A DNA stretch of 64,000 nt, taken from Sphingobium sp. KCTC 72723. GTDB taxonomy: Bacteria; Pseudomonadota; Alphaproteobacteria; Sphingomonadales; Sphingomonadaceae. Shown here piece by piece: positions 55,331 to 64,000 of the stretch (position 1 is the first letter of the stretch; every line of letters begins with the position of its first letter). Location: assembly GCF_014280435.1 (NCBI RefSeq), contig NZ_CP060388.1:4000001-4064000 (forward strand), written 5' to 3'. A program made the position numbers and the translations under genes. The notes under the pieces were generated by a model. It was given only the letters and a program-made list of their open reading frames with translations. It was not told the DNA's origin and made no database searches.

Positions 55331-55581
55331 CCGATACACCCCCGATTCCGCCCCTCGACCGTGACAAGATCGCGCGTCAGCGCCACTTCGCCATTGGTCT
55401 GTTCCGCCTGTCGGGTGCCTTCATCGTCATGTTCGGCTTCCTTGCCATCATGCAGCGCTTTACCTGGGTGCAGGGCGACCGGGCGAAGGCGTTCGGCGCG
55501 ATCATGGTCGTCGTCGGCCTGTTCCAGTTCATCGTCGTGCCGCGCCTGATGCTGGCCCTGTTCAAGCGGACCGGGTCATGA
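55327..55581 (+). CDS. Small two-helix membrane protein
   Basis: The 84-residue protein has an N-terminal polar, Pro-rich head, two membrane helices (about 27-45 and 55-73) and a short tail. It overlaps both neighbours by ATGA. The position before an ATP12 gene suggests a link to ATP synthase assembly, but that is inference. Confidence 0.8.
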   Translation: MTDTPPIPPLDRDKIARQRHFAIGLFRLSGAFIVMFGFLAIMQRFTWVQGDRAKAFGAIMVVVGLFQFIVVPRLMLALFKRTGS

Positions 55582-56273
55582 AGCGTTTTTACAAGGACGT
55601 GACCATCGTGGCGGAAGCGGACGGCCACGCCATCCGGCTCGACGGTCGCCCGGTCCGCACCCCCGCCCGCGCGCCGCTGGCGCTGCCCACGCTCGCGCTG
55701 GCGCAGGCGGTGGCGGACGAATGGCGCGCGCAGGGGGAGATGATCGACCCGGCGAGCATGGCGTTCACCGGGCTGGCCAATGCGGCGATCGACCACATCG
55801 TCCCCAATCGCGCGACATTTGCCGCCGGGATCGCCGAATATGCGACCACGGACCTGCTCTGCTACCGCGCCGAAGCGCCGCAAACGCTGGTGGAGCGGCA
55901 GGCGGCGGCATGGGATCCCCTGCTCGGCTGGGCGCGCGCGCGCTACGATGTCGCGTTTGTGGTGACGCGGGGCATATTGCCCGTCGCCCAGCCCGCTGAA
56001 ACGCTCGCTCGCCTGCGCGCCGCGGTCATGACGGTCGATCCGTTCGTGCTGGCGGGCTTGTCCACGCTGGTGACGATTAGCGGATCGCTGGTCTGCGGTC
56101 TGGCCATCGTGGCGGGCGGGCATGATGTCGACGCCATTTGGCACGCGGCGGAAATCGACGATGCCTGGCAAGTCGAGCGATGGGGCGAGGATGATCAGGC
56201 CGCCGCCCGCACCGCCAAACGACAGGCCGATTTTGCCATGGCCGGAGCCTTTTGCGCGATGAGCCACCCCTAG
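55578..56273 (+). CDS. ATP12 family chaperone
   Basis: The 231-residue protein matches the ATP12 F1-ATPase assembly chaperone: RFYKDVTIVAEADGHAIRLDGRPVRTP at the start and LADEW-like (AVADEWRAQGEMIDPASMAFTGLANAAIDH), then a helical C-terminal domain ending RQADFAMAGAF. It helps F1 alpha subunit assembly. It is the last gene of the coupled run. Confidence 0.93.
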   Translation: MKRFYKDVTIVAEADGHAIRLDGRPVRTPARAPLALPTLALAQAVADEWRAQGEMIDPASMAFTGLANAAIDHIVPNRATFAAGIAEYATTDLLCYRAEAPQTLVERQAAAWDPLLGWARARYDVAFVVTRGILPVAQPAETLARLRAAVMTVDPFVLAGLSTLVTISGSLVCGLAIVAGGHDVDAIWHAAEIDDAWQVERWGEDDQAAARTAKRQADFAMAGAFCAMSHP

Positions 56274-56343
56274 GCGTCGGGAACCCGTCTGCCCCTCGTT
56301 CATTGTCATGGAAGACGATGCAACGACCAAGGAGACCCTGACG

Positions 56344-57096
56344 TTGGTGAAATCCACCCTGATCGCGCTTTTGACCCTGACTGCCCCGATGGCGCTCGCC
56401 GCGCCCGCTCTGGCGCAGGATGCCCCGGCTGCTACGGCCCCCGCCGCCCCCGCCGCTGCACCCGGTGCGGCAACGCCCATGACCCCCGAACAGATCGCTG
56501 CCTTCAACAAGGCCGTGACCGACTTTACGGCAGGCCAGACCGCGCAGCAATCGGGCGACAATGCCGGTGCCAGCGCCAAATATGACGCTGCGCTGCCCGC
56601 GATCCGCACGGCGGTCCAATCGGACCCGGCCAAGATCGATAATGTCAATTTCCTCGCCAACGCCCTTTACGCCAACGCCGCCGCTTATGGCGCGCAGGGG
56701 CAGATGGACAAGGTCATCGCTCTTTATGGCGAAGCGCTGCCGCACTGGCGCAAGATCGTGGAAGCCAAGCCGACCGACATGGCCAGCCGCAACATATTGG
56801 CGGGCATATTGATCCAGATGGGCAACCAGAAACTGGGTGCGCAGGACAAGGCGGGGTCCGCTCCGCTCTATACCGAAGCGCTGGCGCTGGCCCGCAAGTC
56901 GGTGGCGGAAAAAGGCACCGACCCGATCAACCGCAACATCCTGCTGTCGGCGCTGATCGGCGCGAGCCAGTCCAGCGGCGATGCCGCGCTTCAGGCCGAA
57001 GCGGTCAATATGAGCAAGACGATGCTGGCCGATGGCAGCGTGGATGCGTCGAACAAGCCCGCCGCACAGGCGCTCACAGGCGCGAAGGCGGGGTAA
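56344..57096 (+). CDS. Exported helical-repeat protein
   Basis: The 250-residue protein starts at TTG 56344 (GTG 56347 also possible), nine bases after AAGGAG; the ATG at 56308 lacks a ribosome binding site. A signal peptide (TLIALLTLTAPMALAAPALA) precedes a Pro/Ala stretch and then helical repeats with YDAALPAIRTAVQSDPAKI and YGEALPHWRKIVEAKPTD, which look TPR-like. It is probably a periplasmic scaffold of unknown role. Confidence 0.7.
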   Translation: MVKSTLIALLTLTAPMALAAPALAQDAPAATAPAAPAAAPGAATPMTPEQIAAFNKAVTDFTAGQTAQQSGDNAGASAKYDAALPAIRTAVQSDPAKIDNVNFLANALYANAAAYGAQGQMDKVIALYGEALPHWRKIVEAKPTDMASRNILAGILIQMGNQKLGAQDKAGSAPLYTEALALARKSVAEKGTDPINRNILLSALIGASQSSGDAALQAEAVNMSKTMLADGSVDASNKPAAQALTGAKAG

Positions 57097-57142
57097 GGAT
57101 TAGGGGGTTGGGTCGTTTGTCGGCTCAACCCACAAGCCATAT

Positions 57143-57227
57143 CCGTCATGCCAGCGAAAGCTGGCATCTCACTTCTTCTTTCCGGTGCGAAAGTGAAATG
57201 AGATCCCAGCCTTCGCTGGGATGACGG
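57143..57227. repeat. Palindromic repeat with GTCATGCCAGCG/CGCTGGGATGAC arms
   Basis: CCGTCATGCCAGCG at 57143 is matched by CGCTGGGATGACGG ending at 57227; TGGCATCTCA and TGAGATCCCA pair inside it. It lies between two convergent genes. It differs in sequence from the repeats at 813, 10801 and 24827 but has the same form. Confidence 0.75.
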
Positions 57228-57265
57228 TCATTGGGGACGGGCATGGCAGGAAGTGCCATAGCCCC

Positions 57266-57925
57266 TCAGGCCATCCCGATCTTGTCGGCAAACAGCATCC
57301 GGCCCGATCCCAGCAGGCCCAGCAATTGCGGCAACATATGCGGCGCGACTGCGAAACAGCCTTCGCTGCGCCCGCATTTGCCCCAGGTGGCGATATGATC
57401 CTCGCCCACATAATCCGCGCCATGTACGACGATGGCGCGGGGTTCGGCATTGTTGTTCTGCGGGTCCAGCCCGATCAGCCGCATCGCCCGGCCATGCTGG
57501 CCCAGATATTGCTCGCCCGTGCGAAACGCGCCGGACGAACTGGCCAGCGAATTGGGTTCGTTGGAAAAACTCTGGAGCCAGCCCGAATGGGCCGGGTCCG
57601 ATCCGCGTCCATGGGCAACGAGGTAGCTGCTGGCCTGCCCGCCGATCAGATCGACGACATGCATCCGCAAATCCTTCGACGGCGCGTTGAAATCGACGAT
57701 GCCCACCCGGTCGCGCAGGGTGAACGCATCGGCATGATGGTCGAGTGCCGCCTTGGCCCGTTCCAGCAACGCGGCATAGGGCTTGGCCGGCAAAGGCTGC
57801 ACCGCGCGCGGCAAAGGCGCGGCAGGGGCTTGTACCACCGGCAGGGCGGCACGGCCCATGCTGTCGGTCAGTAGCGAAAAAGCGAGTCCGCTCAGGGCGA
57901 ACTTCGTAAAATTGCGGCGATCCAT
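57266..57925 (-). CDS. L,D-transpeptidase catalytic-domain protein (YkuD_2 type)
   Basis: The 219-residue protein has a Tat-like signal (DRRNFTKFALSG) and the YkuD_2 motif HGADYVGEDH ... GKCGRSEGCFAV (His, Ser and catalytic Cys). The family forms 3-3 crosslinks or attaches lipoproteins to peptidoglycan; an enzyme of this type without a known substrate is the safest reading. It follows the lipoprotein gene on the same strand by 58 bases. Confidence 0.85.
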   Translation of the reverse strand: MDRRNFTKFALSGLAFSLLTDSMGRAALPVVQAPAAPLPRAVQPLPAKPYAALLERAKAALDHHADAFTLRDRVGIVDFNAPSKDLRMHVVDLIGGQASSYLVAHGRGSDPAHSGWLQSFSNEPNSLASSSGAFRTGEQYLGQHGRAMRLIGLDPQNNNAEPRAIVVHGADYVGEDHIATWGKCGRSEGCFAVAPHMLPQLLGLLGSGRMLFADKIGMA

Positions 57926-57983
57926 CCCCGCAATATAGCAAAGCCGACGCCCCGGTAAAAGGCCGGGGCGCAGGCGGCCCGGC

Positions 57984-58301
57984 TTATGGGGCGTTCGGCT
58001 CGTCCGCAGGCCGGCTCTGCTCGTCGCCTTCGGGCAGGCGCGCGGTCATGCCAGACGCTTCGGCATCGTCCTGAATCTGTTGCTGTTCCGACACGGACGG
58101 GGGCGCAGCGGCCGGAGTCGCGGCAACATTATTGCCCGGCATCGGCAGCGCGGCGTCGGGTTCCTCGATGATGACATTTTCGACCGGCGGCTCCACCAGA
58201 TTGTTGGTCATGGGCGCTTCTTCTTCCTTCTTGCCGCACGCCGACAGGGCCAGTGCCCCGGCAAGCGCGAAAAGGGTCAGGTTGCGATGAGTCGTGCGCA
58301 T
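57984..58301 (-). CDS. Small lipoprotein
   Basis: The 105-residue protein has a signal peptide and lipobox (LALSAC) then a disordered, acidic, proline-rich body. It starts six bases after the L,D-transpeptidase stop. The tight packing between two peptidoglycan-crosslinking genes suggests an outer-membrane lipoprotein working with them, though no motif confirms this. Confidence 0.7.
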   Translation of the reverse strand: MRTTHRNLTLFALAGALALSACGKKEEEAPMTNNLVEPPVENVIIEEPDAALPMPGNNVAATPAAAPPSVSEQQQIQDDAEASGMTARLPEGDEQSRPADEPNAP

Positions 58302-58307
58302 GGGCGG

Positions 58308-59780
58308 TCAGTCCTTTGATGCGATAGTAGAAGGAGCGGGCAGGGCAGCGGGGTCCGCCCGGCGGCTGGACGCTTCGATCTTGGCGGCCAGCAACTTGTC
58401 CCAGCCATAGGGATCGGCGCGGAAACTGACCGTGCCATTGCTGCTGGCAAAGGCCGTCCAGTAAAGCAGATAGACGGCGACTTCCTGCGGCAAAGATACG
58501 CGCTGCGTCTTGCCCTCGTCGATCAGATTCTGGATCTGGCCGTTCAGTTCCGGGCTGCTTGCCACCATCAGTTCGGCCAGCGACACCGGCTTTTCCAACC
58601 GGATGCAGCCATGGCTGGCCAGCCGGTCATAGCTGGAAAATTTGCCGCGTGAGGGGGTGTCGTGCAGATAGACCGCGAACGGGTTGGCGAAATCGAACTT
58701 CAACCGGCCCAGCGCGCTGTTCGGCCCGGCGGGCTGGACGATGCGCTCGCCGCCTTCGGGCGTCTTGATGATCTTGTAACCCTGGCGGATCAGCGTCGCG
58801 CGCCCCTTGGGGAACAGCTCCCGCTTGGCAATCGACATCGGCACGTTCCAGGGCGGATTGACCACGATCGAATGGATGCTGGACGTCAGCATCGGCGTCG
58901 CATTGTCCGGGCTGCCCGTGACCGCGCGCATCGAACTGACCGGCTGGTCGCCTTCGAACATGGTCAGCACGGCAGCGGCGATATTCACCTGCACCCGGTT
59001 GACCGGCAATGTGCGCGGCATCCAGCGCCACCGTTCCATATTCGCCATGATCGCGGCGATCCGGTCATCCACGCCGACATTGAGCGCCGTGAGCGTGCGC
59101 GCGTCCAGCAATCCGGTGGGGTTCAGGCCATAGCGCTTTTGCGCGCGTTGCAGCACGTCGGTCAGCTTTTCGTCGGGTTTGACCGCCGGATCCTCGATCG
59201 CGACGCGCTTGCGCACTGCATCGGGCGCGGACGTAGCCGTCAGCGTGGCCCAGCCGCCCTTGTCGCGAATCGCTTCATAGCGCGTCAGGCTGCGGCGCAG
59301 CATGTCGTAACCGGCATAGGGCGGTGTCAGGCCATTGGCCCAGGCCTGCAACCGATCCTCGCTCACTGCCTTCGCCAGCGATGGGCGCGGATCGAACGCG
59401 GCGGGGCGCAATGCCCAGATGTCGAGGAAATCGGCAGTATCGACCCGGCCGGTGGACAGCGCCTTGGCCCGGTCCAGCAGCGCACTGATCAGCGGCTGCC
59501 CGTTCAGCGGCCCGCTGGCCTTCTGTCGCGCCATCAATCCCTGCGACGCGCCGGTTTTCAGCCAGCCATTGGCCCATGCCTCCTGCGCGGGCGACAATGC
59601 CGGGATCGGCACGGGCGGGGGCGTGACGATGGCGGGGGGCGTCGGTTGCACCTGCGCTGGCGGCGCGATGGCCGTGCCGGGCAAAGTCGGGACCGCTACA
59701 GGCGGCTGCGCGAACGCGGGAAAGGCAATGGCGCCCAGCAGCGCCAGCATCGGAAATCGGATCATGTCGGGACGGTTCAT
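58308..59780 (-). CDS. L,D-transpeptidase, YcbB/LdtD-like
   Basis: The 490-residue protein has a signal peptide (MLALLGAIAFPAFA), a Pro-rich linker and a helical domain. A peptidoglycan-binding repeat (LQRAQKRYGLNPTGLLDARTLTALN) and the YkuD catalytic domain follow, with HDTPSRGKF and SHGCIRLEKP (His and Cys of the active site). It makes meso-DAP to meso-DAP crosslinks. The start at 59780 is used; ATG 59765 is also possible. Confidence 0.92.
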   Translation of the reverse strand: MNRPDMIRFPMLALLGAIAFPAFAQPPVAVPTLPGTAIAPPAQVQPTPPAIVTPPPVPIPALSPAQEAWANGWLKTGASQGLMARQKASGPLNGQPLISALLDRAKALSTGRVDTADFLDIWALRPAAFDPRPSLAKAVSEDRLQAWANGLTPPYAGYDMLRRSLTRYEAIRDKGGWATLTATSAPDAVRKRVAIEDPAVKPDEKLTDVLQRAQKRYGLNPTGLLDARTLTALNVGVDDRIAAIMANMERWRWMPRTLPVNRVQVNIAAAVLTMFEGDQPVSSMRAVTGSPDNATPMLTSSIHSIVVNPPWNVPMSIAKRELFPKGRATLIRQGYKIIKTPEGGERIVQPAGPNSALGRLKFDFANPFAVYLHDTPSRGKFSSYDRLASHGCIRLEKPVSLAELMVASSPELNGQIQNLIDEGKTQRVSLPQEVAVYLLYWTAFASSNGTVSFRADPYGWDKLLAAKIEASSRRADPAALPAPSTIASKD

Positions 59781-59919
59781 GGCGAACCAGATAGCGCAAA
59801 GCCGCCGCCGTTCAAATCACGATAGCGGAAAAGATCATGCTGCACGTCGTTCACCATCCCGCTGAGTGTCCCTTCCGCAACACCCGGCAGCTGGATTCGT
59901 TTCGCGAAGGTCCGACAAA

Positions 59920-60342
59920 TCAGGCGGCGATGGCGATCGGCTGTGCTTCCGCGTCGATCAGGCCGCGTGCCACGCTTTGGATCAGGGTGACGAAGCGTGT
60001 GGCTTCGCGCACGATCATCGCCTTGTTGAAACAGGCGGCAGCGCCCCGGTCCATCGCTTCGGAAACGATCGGTGCGCCCTCGCGCATCAGGCTGGACAGC
60101 ATGATGACCGGGCATGGGTCCATGTCCATAATCTCGTCCAGAACGCGCAAGCCGTCCCGGCCGGGCATGGCGATATCCAGCGTGACGACATCGGGCTTTT
60201 CCAGCCGGATCATCTCGATCGCCTCGTCGCCGTCGCGGGCGATGCCCACGACTTCGACGCGGCGGTCGCGTTCCAGCAGCGTTTCGATCATCGCGCGGAT
60301 CGTCAGCGAATCATCGACGACCACAATTCTGATAGGCTTCAT
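59920..60342 (-). CDS. Single-domain CheY-like response regulator
   Basis: The 140-residue protein starts at the ATG at 60342 (MKPIRIVVVDDSLTIRAMIE), preceded by GGGAG. It has the two acidic residues VVDDS, the phosphoacceptor Asp in VVTLDIAMPG, and the Thr/Ser and Lys (SSLMREG, FNKAM). It resembles the receiver domain of CheB but lacks the esterase domain. No chemotaxis genes adjoin it, so the partner kinase is unknown. Confidence 0.88.
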   Translation of the reverse strand: MKPIRIVVVDDSLTIRAMIETLLERDRRVEVVGIARDGDEAIEMIRLEKPDVVTLDIAMPGRDGLRVLDEIMDMDPCPVIMLSSLMREGAPIVSEAMDRGAAACFNKAMIVREATRFVTLIQSVARGLIDAEAQPIAIAA

Positions 60343-60435
60343 GTCTTGGCTCCCGAACGATCCATGCAGGTCATAACGGTCGGGCAACGGCAGAGTTTAG
60401 GCTTGGCTAATGCGAATTTAACTACGCCCCGAATT

Positions 60436-63243
60436 TCAGGTACGCGGCGGCGCGGAGGCGAAATTGGGGAAGAAGAGTTTGCGGAAACTGACGGAGACGG
60501 TGCGCCCCTGCGGGTCGAGATAGTCGGGCTGGTAGCGCAGCGGCGTCGCCCCGGTGGCATCGGTAACCGCGCGCCGCTGGTTGAAGATATTGTCGATGCC
60601 AAATTGCACCCGTGCGCCGCGCAGGAAGGGGATCTTGCGATCCAGCCCGGCAACCTGCCCCAGATTGGCGAACATGCGCAGATTGGCGGTGGCCAGGCTG
60701 CCGAAATTCAGCCGCGAACTGCCCCCGCTGGTCCCGGTCAGCGCGCCATCGACATGCGTGCCGCTTTCCCAGTCGATGCTGAAGCGGCCGCCAAGGCCAT
60801 TGTTCATATAGCCGATCCGCGCTTCCACTTCATGCCGGGGCTGGCCCCCCGACGATCCGGTGGCATCGCCATCCAGCAGGTTGAGCGGCGCAACGCCGGG
60901 CGCGATCAGGATATTCTCGCTCAGATGCCAGGTGTGATAGAGGCTGAAGCTCAGCCGCCCGCCGCCCTGCCCGCCGCCGGGACCGCGAAAGCCGCCACCC
61001 GGACCACCGGGGCGTCCGCCACCCTGGCCCCCGCCGGGACCGGCATTGCCACCCTCGCCGCGCGGACGATCGCCGCCTTCGCCCGGTGGTGTGCCGCCCG
61101 CCTGCCCCGCCGGGCGCGGACCGCGATTGCCGAACAAGGCGGCCAGTTCGGGCGGTCGATCCTCCGCCTTGCCGCCCGCCGCGCGCCAGGCTTCGACCAG
61201 TTTCTGGACATGCGATTTCAGTGCAAAGGACAGGTCGAAGCCCCAGCGCAATTGCTCGCTCTGCGACCGCAGAAAATTGATCGGCCGCGCATCGACCTGA
61301 AGCAGATTGCCCGCACTATCGCGCACGAAACGCTGGGGGAACGCCGCCTCGATCGCCGGGGTGGGCGTGGGGAAGGCGGCGATCGGATTGTCGGTGCGGC
61401 TGTTGAGATATGTGGCGGTCAGCGTTAGGTTGGGCTTTTCGAACGGCTTGATCGTCGCGCCCAGCCGAAACTGGTTGCGCACGCTTTCGCGCAGGCTGGC
61501 CGATCCGCCCGACAATTGGGTCACGAACACGCTTTGCCCGGTGGCATAATCGAACACCTGCACGTTCGGCGTGGACACTTGCGGATCCGTGATCTGCGCG
61601 CCCGTTGGCGCGGCGCGATCCTGATTGGCGGACATCAGCAACTGCACGGCCTTCACTGGTTGCCAGCGCAGGCCGTAACCCAGCGTGGAAAGCGTGCCGA
61701 AGTCCGACAGTTGCTGCGCGGCCAGGTTCATATTGACGCTGACGTCGCCAATGGCGTCCAGCACGCCGCGCGACCGGCTGGTGATCGGCAGATCGACGCT
61801 GACCTGACCACTGGCGATTTCGCGGCTATAGTCGGTCGCGCTGGCAATGCCCGAACGGGTGGCGCTGCTTTCGAACCCATTGGCCGACGCGCCCACGCGC
61901 ACCGAAGTCGCAACGTCGCCGGCGGGCAGTTCGAACAGGGTGCCGCTGATCAGCAAGTCACCCGTCACTGCCTGCGACTTCGCGCGGGCGCGGTCGGTCA
62001 GGCGGGTGGACAGCAGGTCGGGCGTGAAGTTGCCATAGGGGTTGACGGATGCGCTGCCCGCATTGAGCGCAGCCTGAATCGCGTCGGTCGATACGCCCCG
62101 GTCGGTCCGGGTGCGCGTGATCGACAGGTCGCCATTGCCGGTGAAGGACCATTGCCAGCCGCGCGCGATCTGCCCGTTCAGCGTGACGCCGACATGGCCG
62201 GTGGTGCCGCGCACCTGCTGCGCCAATGCGCCCGGTTCGACCAGATAGCGCGACAAAGCGACGCTGTTGGCGAAGGGCGAGAAGGGATTGCCCGCAGGCA
62301 GGGTGAGCGCGGTTTGCGACAAGCCCTGAAGCGAATCGCTGTCGGACAGTTCCAGCCGCCCGTTGATCGTCGCCGACACCCCGCCCAGCGCACGGGCGAG
62401 CGTGGCGTTGGCGGAAAAATTCTCCGTCGCCGGGCTGAGCGTGCGATAGGGGGTGAGGTCGACGGATTGCGCCGTGGCTGCACCCGGCACGAAGCTGGCA
62501 AGGGTCGGGATGCCAGTCGCGGCGCTGGCGGGAATTGTCGTTTGCGTGACTATGCTGCCCGCCAGAGCCGACAGGCGCGCGTCGATTTCCGCGCCGCGCG
62601 TCGTCGCTGTAAAGCGCGATGCACCAGCGTTGACGATGTCGCGCTCGCTTTCCAGCAATGCGTCGGCGCGGCTATATTTCAGGTTGATGGTGAAGCGGTT
62701 GTCGCCCTGAATACGCAGCAGCCCGGCTTCGACCTGGCCATTGTCGCGACCGCCATCGGTGGTGGTGCCGACGCGCGCTTCGGCAGTTTCCGCGCGAAAC
62801 CGCTGGCGCAGGACGATGTTCATCACCTTTTGCGTGGGCGCATAGCCATAGGAGAGCGCAACCTGTTCAGGCAATATATCCACCCGCGCGACCGCTTCGG
62901 ACGGAATATCCTGAATTTCCGAGAAGCTGGAAATCCGCTTGCCGTTGAGCAGCACGACCGGCGTGCCATTGGTCTGCGCCGACAATTCGCTGACCATTTC
63001 GGAAATGGACGTGACGCCCAGCGCCCGCACGTCCGCGCCCGACAATTGCTGTTCGGGCTGGATATTGCCGATCACGGATCCCCGCTGCGGCTGACCCGTG
63101 ACGATGATTTCCTCGCCATCGTCGGGTTGAGCCTGAGTCTGGGCCTGCGGAGCGGCGGCGGGAGCCTGACCCTGCGCCATCAGCGCGGAGGGCGCGACGC
63201 CCAGCATCAACGGAACCAGTATGACGGATGCAGATCGACGCAC
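60436..63243 (-). CDS. TonB-dependent receptor with a glycine-rich insert
   Basis: The 935-residue protein starts at GTG 63243, after GGGGG, and has a signal peptide. A plug domain (VTSISEMVSELSAQTNGTPVVLLNGKRI) and a long outer-membrane barrel follow. A low-complexity stretch of about 70 residues (GGRPGGPGGG type) interrupts the barrel near residue 750, likely a surface loop. The C-terminus FRKLFFPNFASAPPRT is not a classic barrel end. The ligand is unknown. Confidence 0.88.
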   Translation of the reverse strand: MRRSASVILVPLMLGVAPSALMAQGQAPAAAPQAQTQAQPDDGEEIIVTGQPQRGSVIGNIQPEQQLSGADVRALGVTSISEMVSELSAQTNGTPVVLLNGKRISSFSEIQDIPSEAVARVDILPEQVALSYGYAPTQKVMNIVLRQRFRAETAEARVGTTTDGGRDNGQVEAGLLRIQGDNRFTINLKYSRADALLESERDIVNAGASRFTATTRGAEIDARLSALAGSIVTQTTIPASAATGIPTLASFVPGAATAQSVDLTPYRTLSPATENFSANATLARALGGVSATINGRLELSDSDSLQGLSQTALTLPAGNPFSPFANSVALSRYLVEPGALAQQVRGTTGHVGVTLNGQIARGWQWSFTGNGDLSITRTRTDRGVSTDAIQAALNAGSASVNPYGNFTPDLLSTRLTDRARAKSQAVTGDLLISGTLFELPAGDVATSVRVGASANGFESSATRSGIASATDYSREIASGQVSVDLPITSRSRGVLDAIGDVSVNMNLAAQQLSDFGTLSTLGYGLRWQPVKAVQLLMSANQDRAAPTGAQITDPQVSTPNVQVFDYATGQSVFVTQLSGGSASLRESVRNQFRLGATIKPFEKPNLTLTATYLNSRTDNPIAAFPTPTPAIEAAFPQRFVRDSAGNLLQVDARPINFLRSQSEQLRWGFDLSFALKSHVQKLVEAWRAAGGKAEDRPPELAALFGNRGPRPAGQAGGTPPGEGGDRPRGEGGNAGPGGGQGGGRPGGPGGGFRGPGGGQGGGRLSFSLYHTWHLSENILIAPGVAPLNLLDGDATGSSGGQPRHEVEARIGYMNNGLGGRFSIDWESGTHVDGALTGTSGGSSRLNFGSLATANLRMFANLGQVAGLDRKIPFLRGARVQFGIDNIFNQRRAVTDATGATPLRYQPDYLDPQGRTVSVSFRKLFFPNFASAPPRT

Positions 63244-63351
63244 GCTATAACCCCCGGACAAATATTCTTGCCTCTCCTCTAACGGCCAGTTGTCGCAAAA
63301 CTTGGCCAAGTCCAAGCCGGAATTGTCGCAAACTGTAATGGAGGCAGAGGA

Positions 63352-63747
63352 TCAGGTGGGCGCAAGCTGCTGGCGGAACCAGTCGGCAAGGTCGGCTTCG
63401 GACAGGGTGCCGGCTGCCAACTCAAGGAACGCGACGACCAGTTCCGCGTCGGTGGCCATCAGTTGATAGCCATTGAGCAGCAGGAAGGTTTCGCTGACCA
63501 CCGCCGCGATCCGCTTGTTGCCGTCGACAAAAGGGTGATTGCGCGCCAATCCATAGGCATAGGCCGCCGCGAGCGCCGTAGCATCGGGATCGCCATATAG
63601 CGACAGATTGTGCGGGCGGGCCATGGCGCTTTCGAACAGGCCACGATCGCGCAAAGCGTCACCCCCGCCGCCATGTTCGGCAATCTGTTCGGCATGGGCC
63701 GCCTCCGCCACGGCAGGCGTGACCCATATCCAGTCCCGATCGGCCAT
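63352..63747 (-). CDS. Fic/Doc-family toxin (death on curing)
   Basis: The 131-residue protein carries the Doc motif HPFVDGNKRIA, in place of the canonical Fic HPFxxGNGR, and the compact Fic fold. It probably phosphorylates or nucleotidylates a translation factor, as Doc does with EF-Tu. It overlaps the antitoxin stop by one base, so the two are coupled. Confidence 0.9.
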   Translation of the reverse strand: MADRDWIWVTPAVAEAAHAEQIAEHGGGGDALRDRGLFESAMARPHNLSLYGDPDATALAAAYAYGLARNHPFVDGNKRIAAVVSETFLLLNGYQLMATDAELVVAFLELAAGTLSEADLADWFRQQLAPT

Positions 63748-63974
63748 TATTTGGCGAGTTCGCGCAACGCCCGTTTGCGCCGTGCCATGACGTCGCGCGC
63801 CACCGCCATCTGCGCATCGAAATCCGGCTCCGCAGCGGACAGTTCGATCCCGCGTGGCGTAAGGACGACCGACAGCGTGTCGCCGGTGGCAGCGTGGAGA
63901 TGGGCAAGCAATTCCTTGGGCAGGATAACCCCGGCGCTGTTGCCGATTTTCGTGATTTTGAGGGGGGCGTTCAT
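63747..63974 (-). CDS. AbrB/MazE-type antitoxin
   Basis: The 75-residue protein starts MNAPLKITKIGNSAGVILPKEL, the swapped-hairpin AbrB fold that binds DNA, then a C-terminal Arg-rich tail. It should repress its own operon and neutralise Doc. An extended start at TTG 63992 is possible. Its upstream region lies partly outside the window. Confidence 0.88.
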   Translation of the reverse strand: MNAPLKITKIGNSAGVILPKELLAHLHAATGDTLSVVLTPRGIELSAAEPDFDAQMAVARDVMARRKRALRELAK

Positions 63975-64000
63975 ACGGGGGTTATAACGCAATATGTCGC

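Noticed and set aside
1..64000. CRISPR arrays or cas genes
   Set aside because: No regularly spaced direct repeats of the right length and no cas-like proteins were seen.

Overview
The window is a high-GC alphaproteobacterial chromosome segment, most likely a sphingomonad (Sphingobium/Sphingomonas type). This rests on the protein families present (a GTA-type holin, an ATP12 chaperone, an NDUFA9-like SDR, many small lipoproteins, a TonB receptor with a glycine-rich insert) and on the palindromic intergenic repeats. Most of it is ordinary core genome.

Layout. 1-13 kb: lipoprotein, cyclophilin, mgtE, then a radical-SAM / hemerythrin / UdgX uracil-DNA cluster, a fused hydantoinase/5-oxoprolinase, a class II aldolase, rpsU and an FKBP. 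13-27 kb: tRNA-Leu(GAG), gltB-gltD, uppP, an SDR, a GDT1-type Mn exporter behind a yybP-ykoY-like Mn riboswitch, yajC-secD-secF with an Mth938-domain gene, and tRNA-Pro(GGG). 27.2-28.7 kb: a lower-GC insert with an orphan reverse transcriptase and an unexplained 5' region. 28.7-30.5 kb: a GH108 endolysin and a 3TM holin resembling the lysis cassette of gene transfer agents. 30.6-33.5 kb: rpsM-rpsK-rpoA-rplQ. 33.5-39.3 kb: prolyl oligopeptidase, MFS exporter, guaA.

39.3-47.8 kb: a genomic island at the 3' end of guaA, bounded by a 12-bp direct repeat. It carries a broken P4-type integrase, an IS21-family element, and a tightly packed operon. In transcription order the operon is hipB, hipA, a protein of unknown family with a PD-(D/E)xK-like motif, and a zinc-hook AAA ATPase cut off by the IS. 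No target duplication flanks the IS and its two flanks belong to different genes, so it probably marks a deletion. This operon is my best candidate for an undescribed toxin/defence system; the reverse transcriptase is second.

47.8-64 kb: aminotransferase, rmuC, RarD-type exporter, a six-gene run (crcB to ATP12) joined by five consecutive ATGA overlaps, two L,D-transpeptidases around a lipoprotein, a CheY-like regulator, a TonB receptor, and an AbrB/Doc toxin-antitoxin pair at the right edge.

All calls come from reading the sequence; no database search was run. Family names are recognition by motif and layout.
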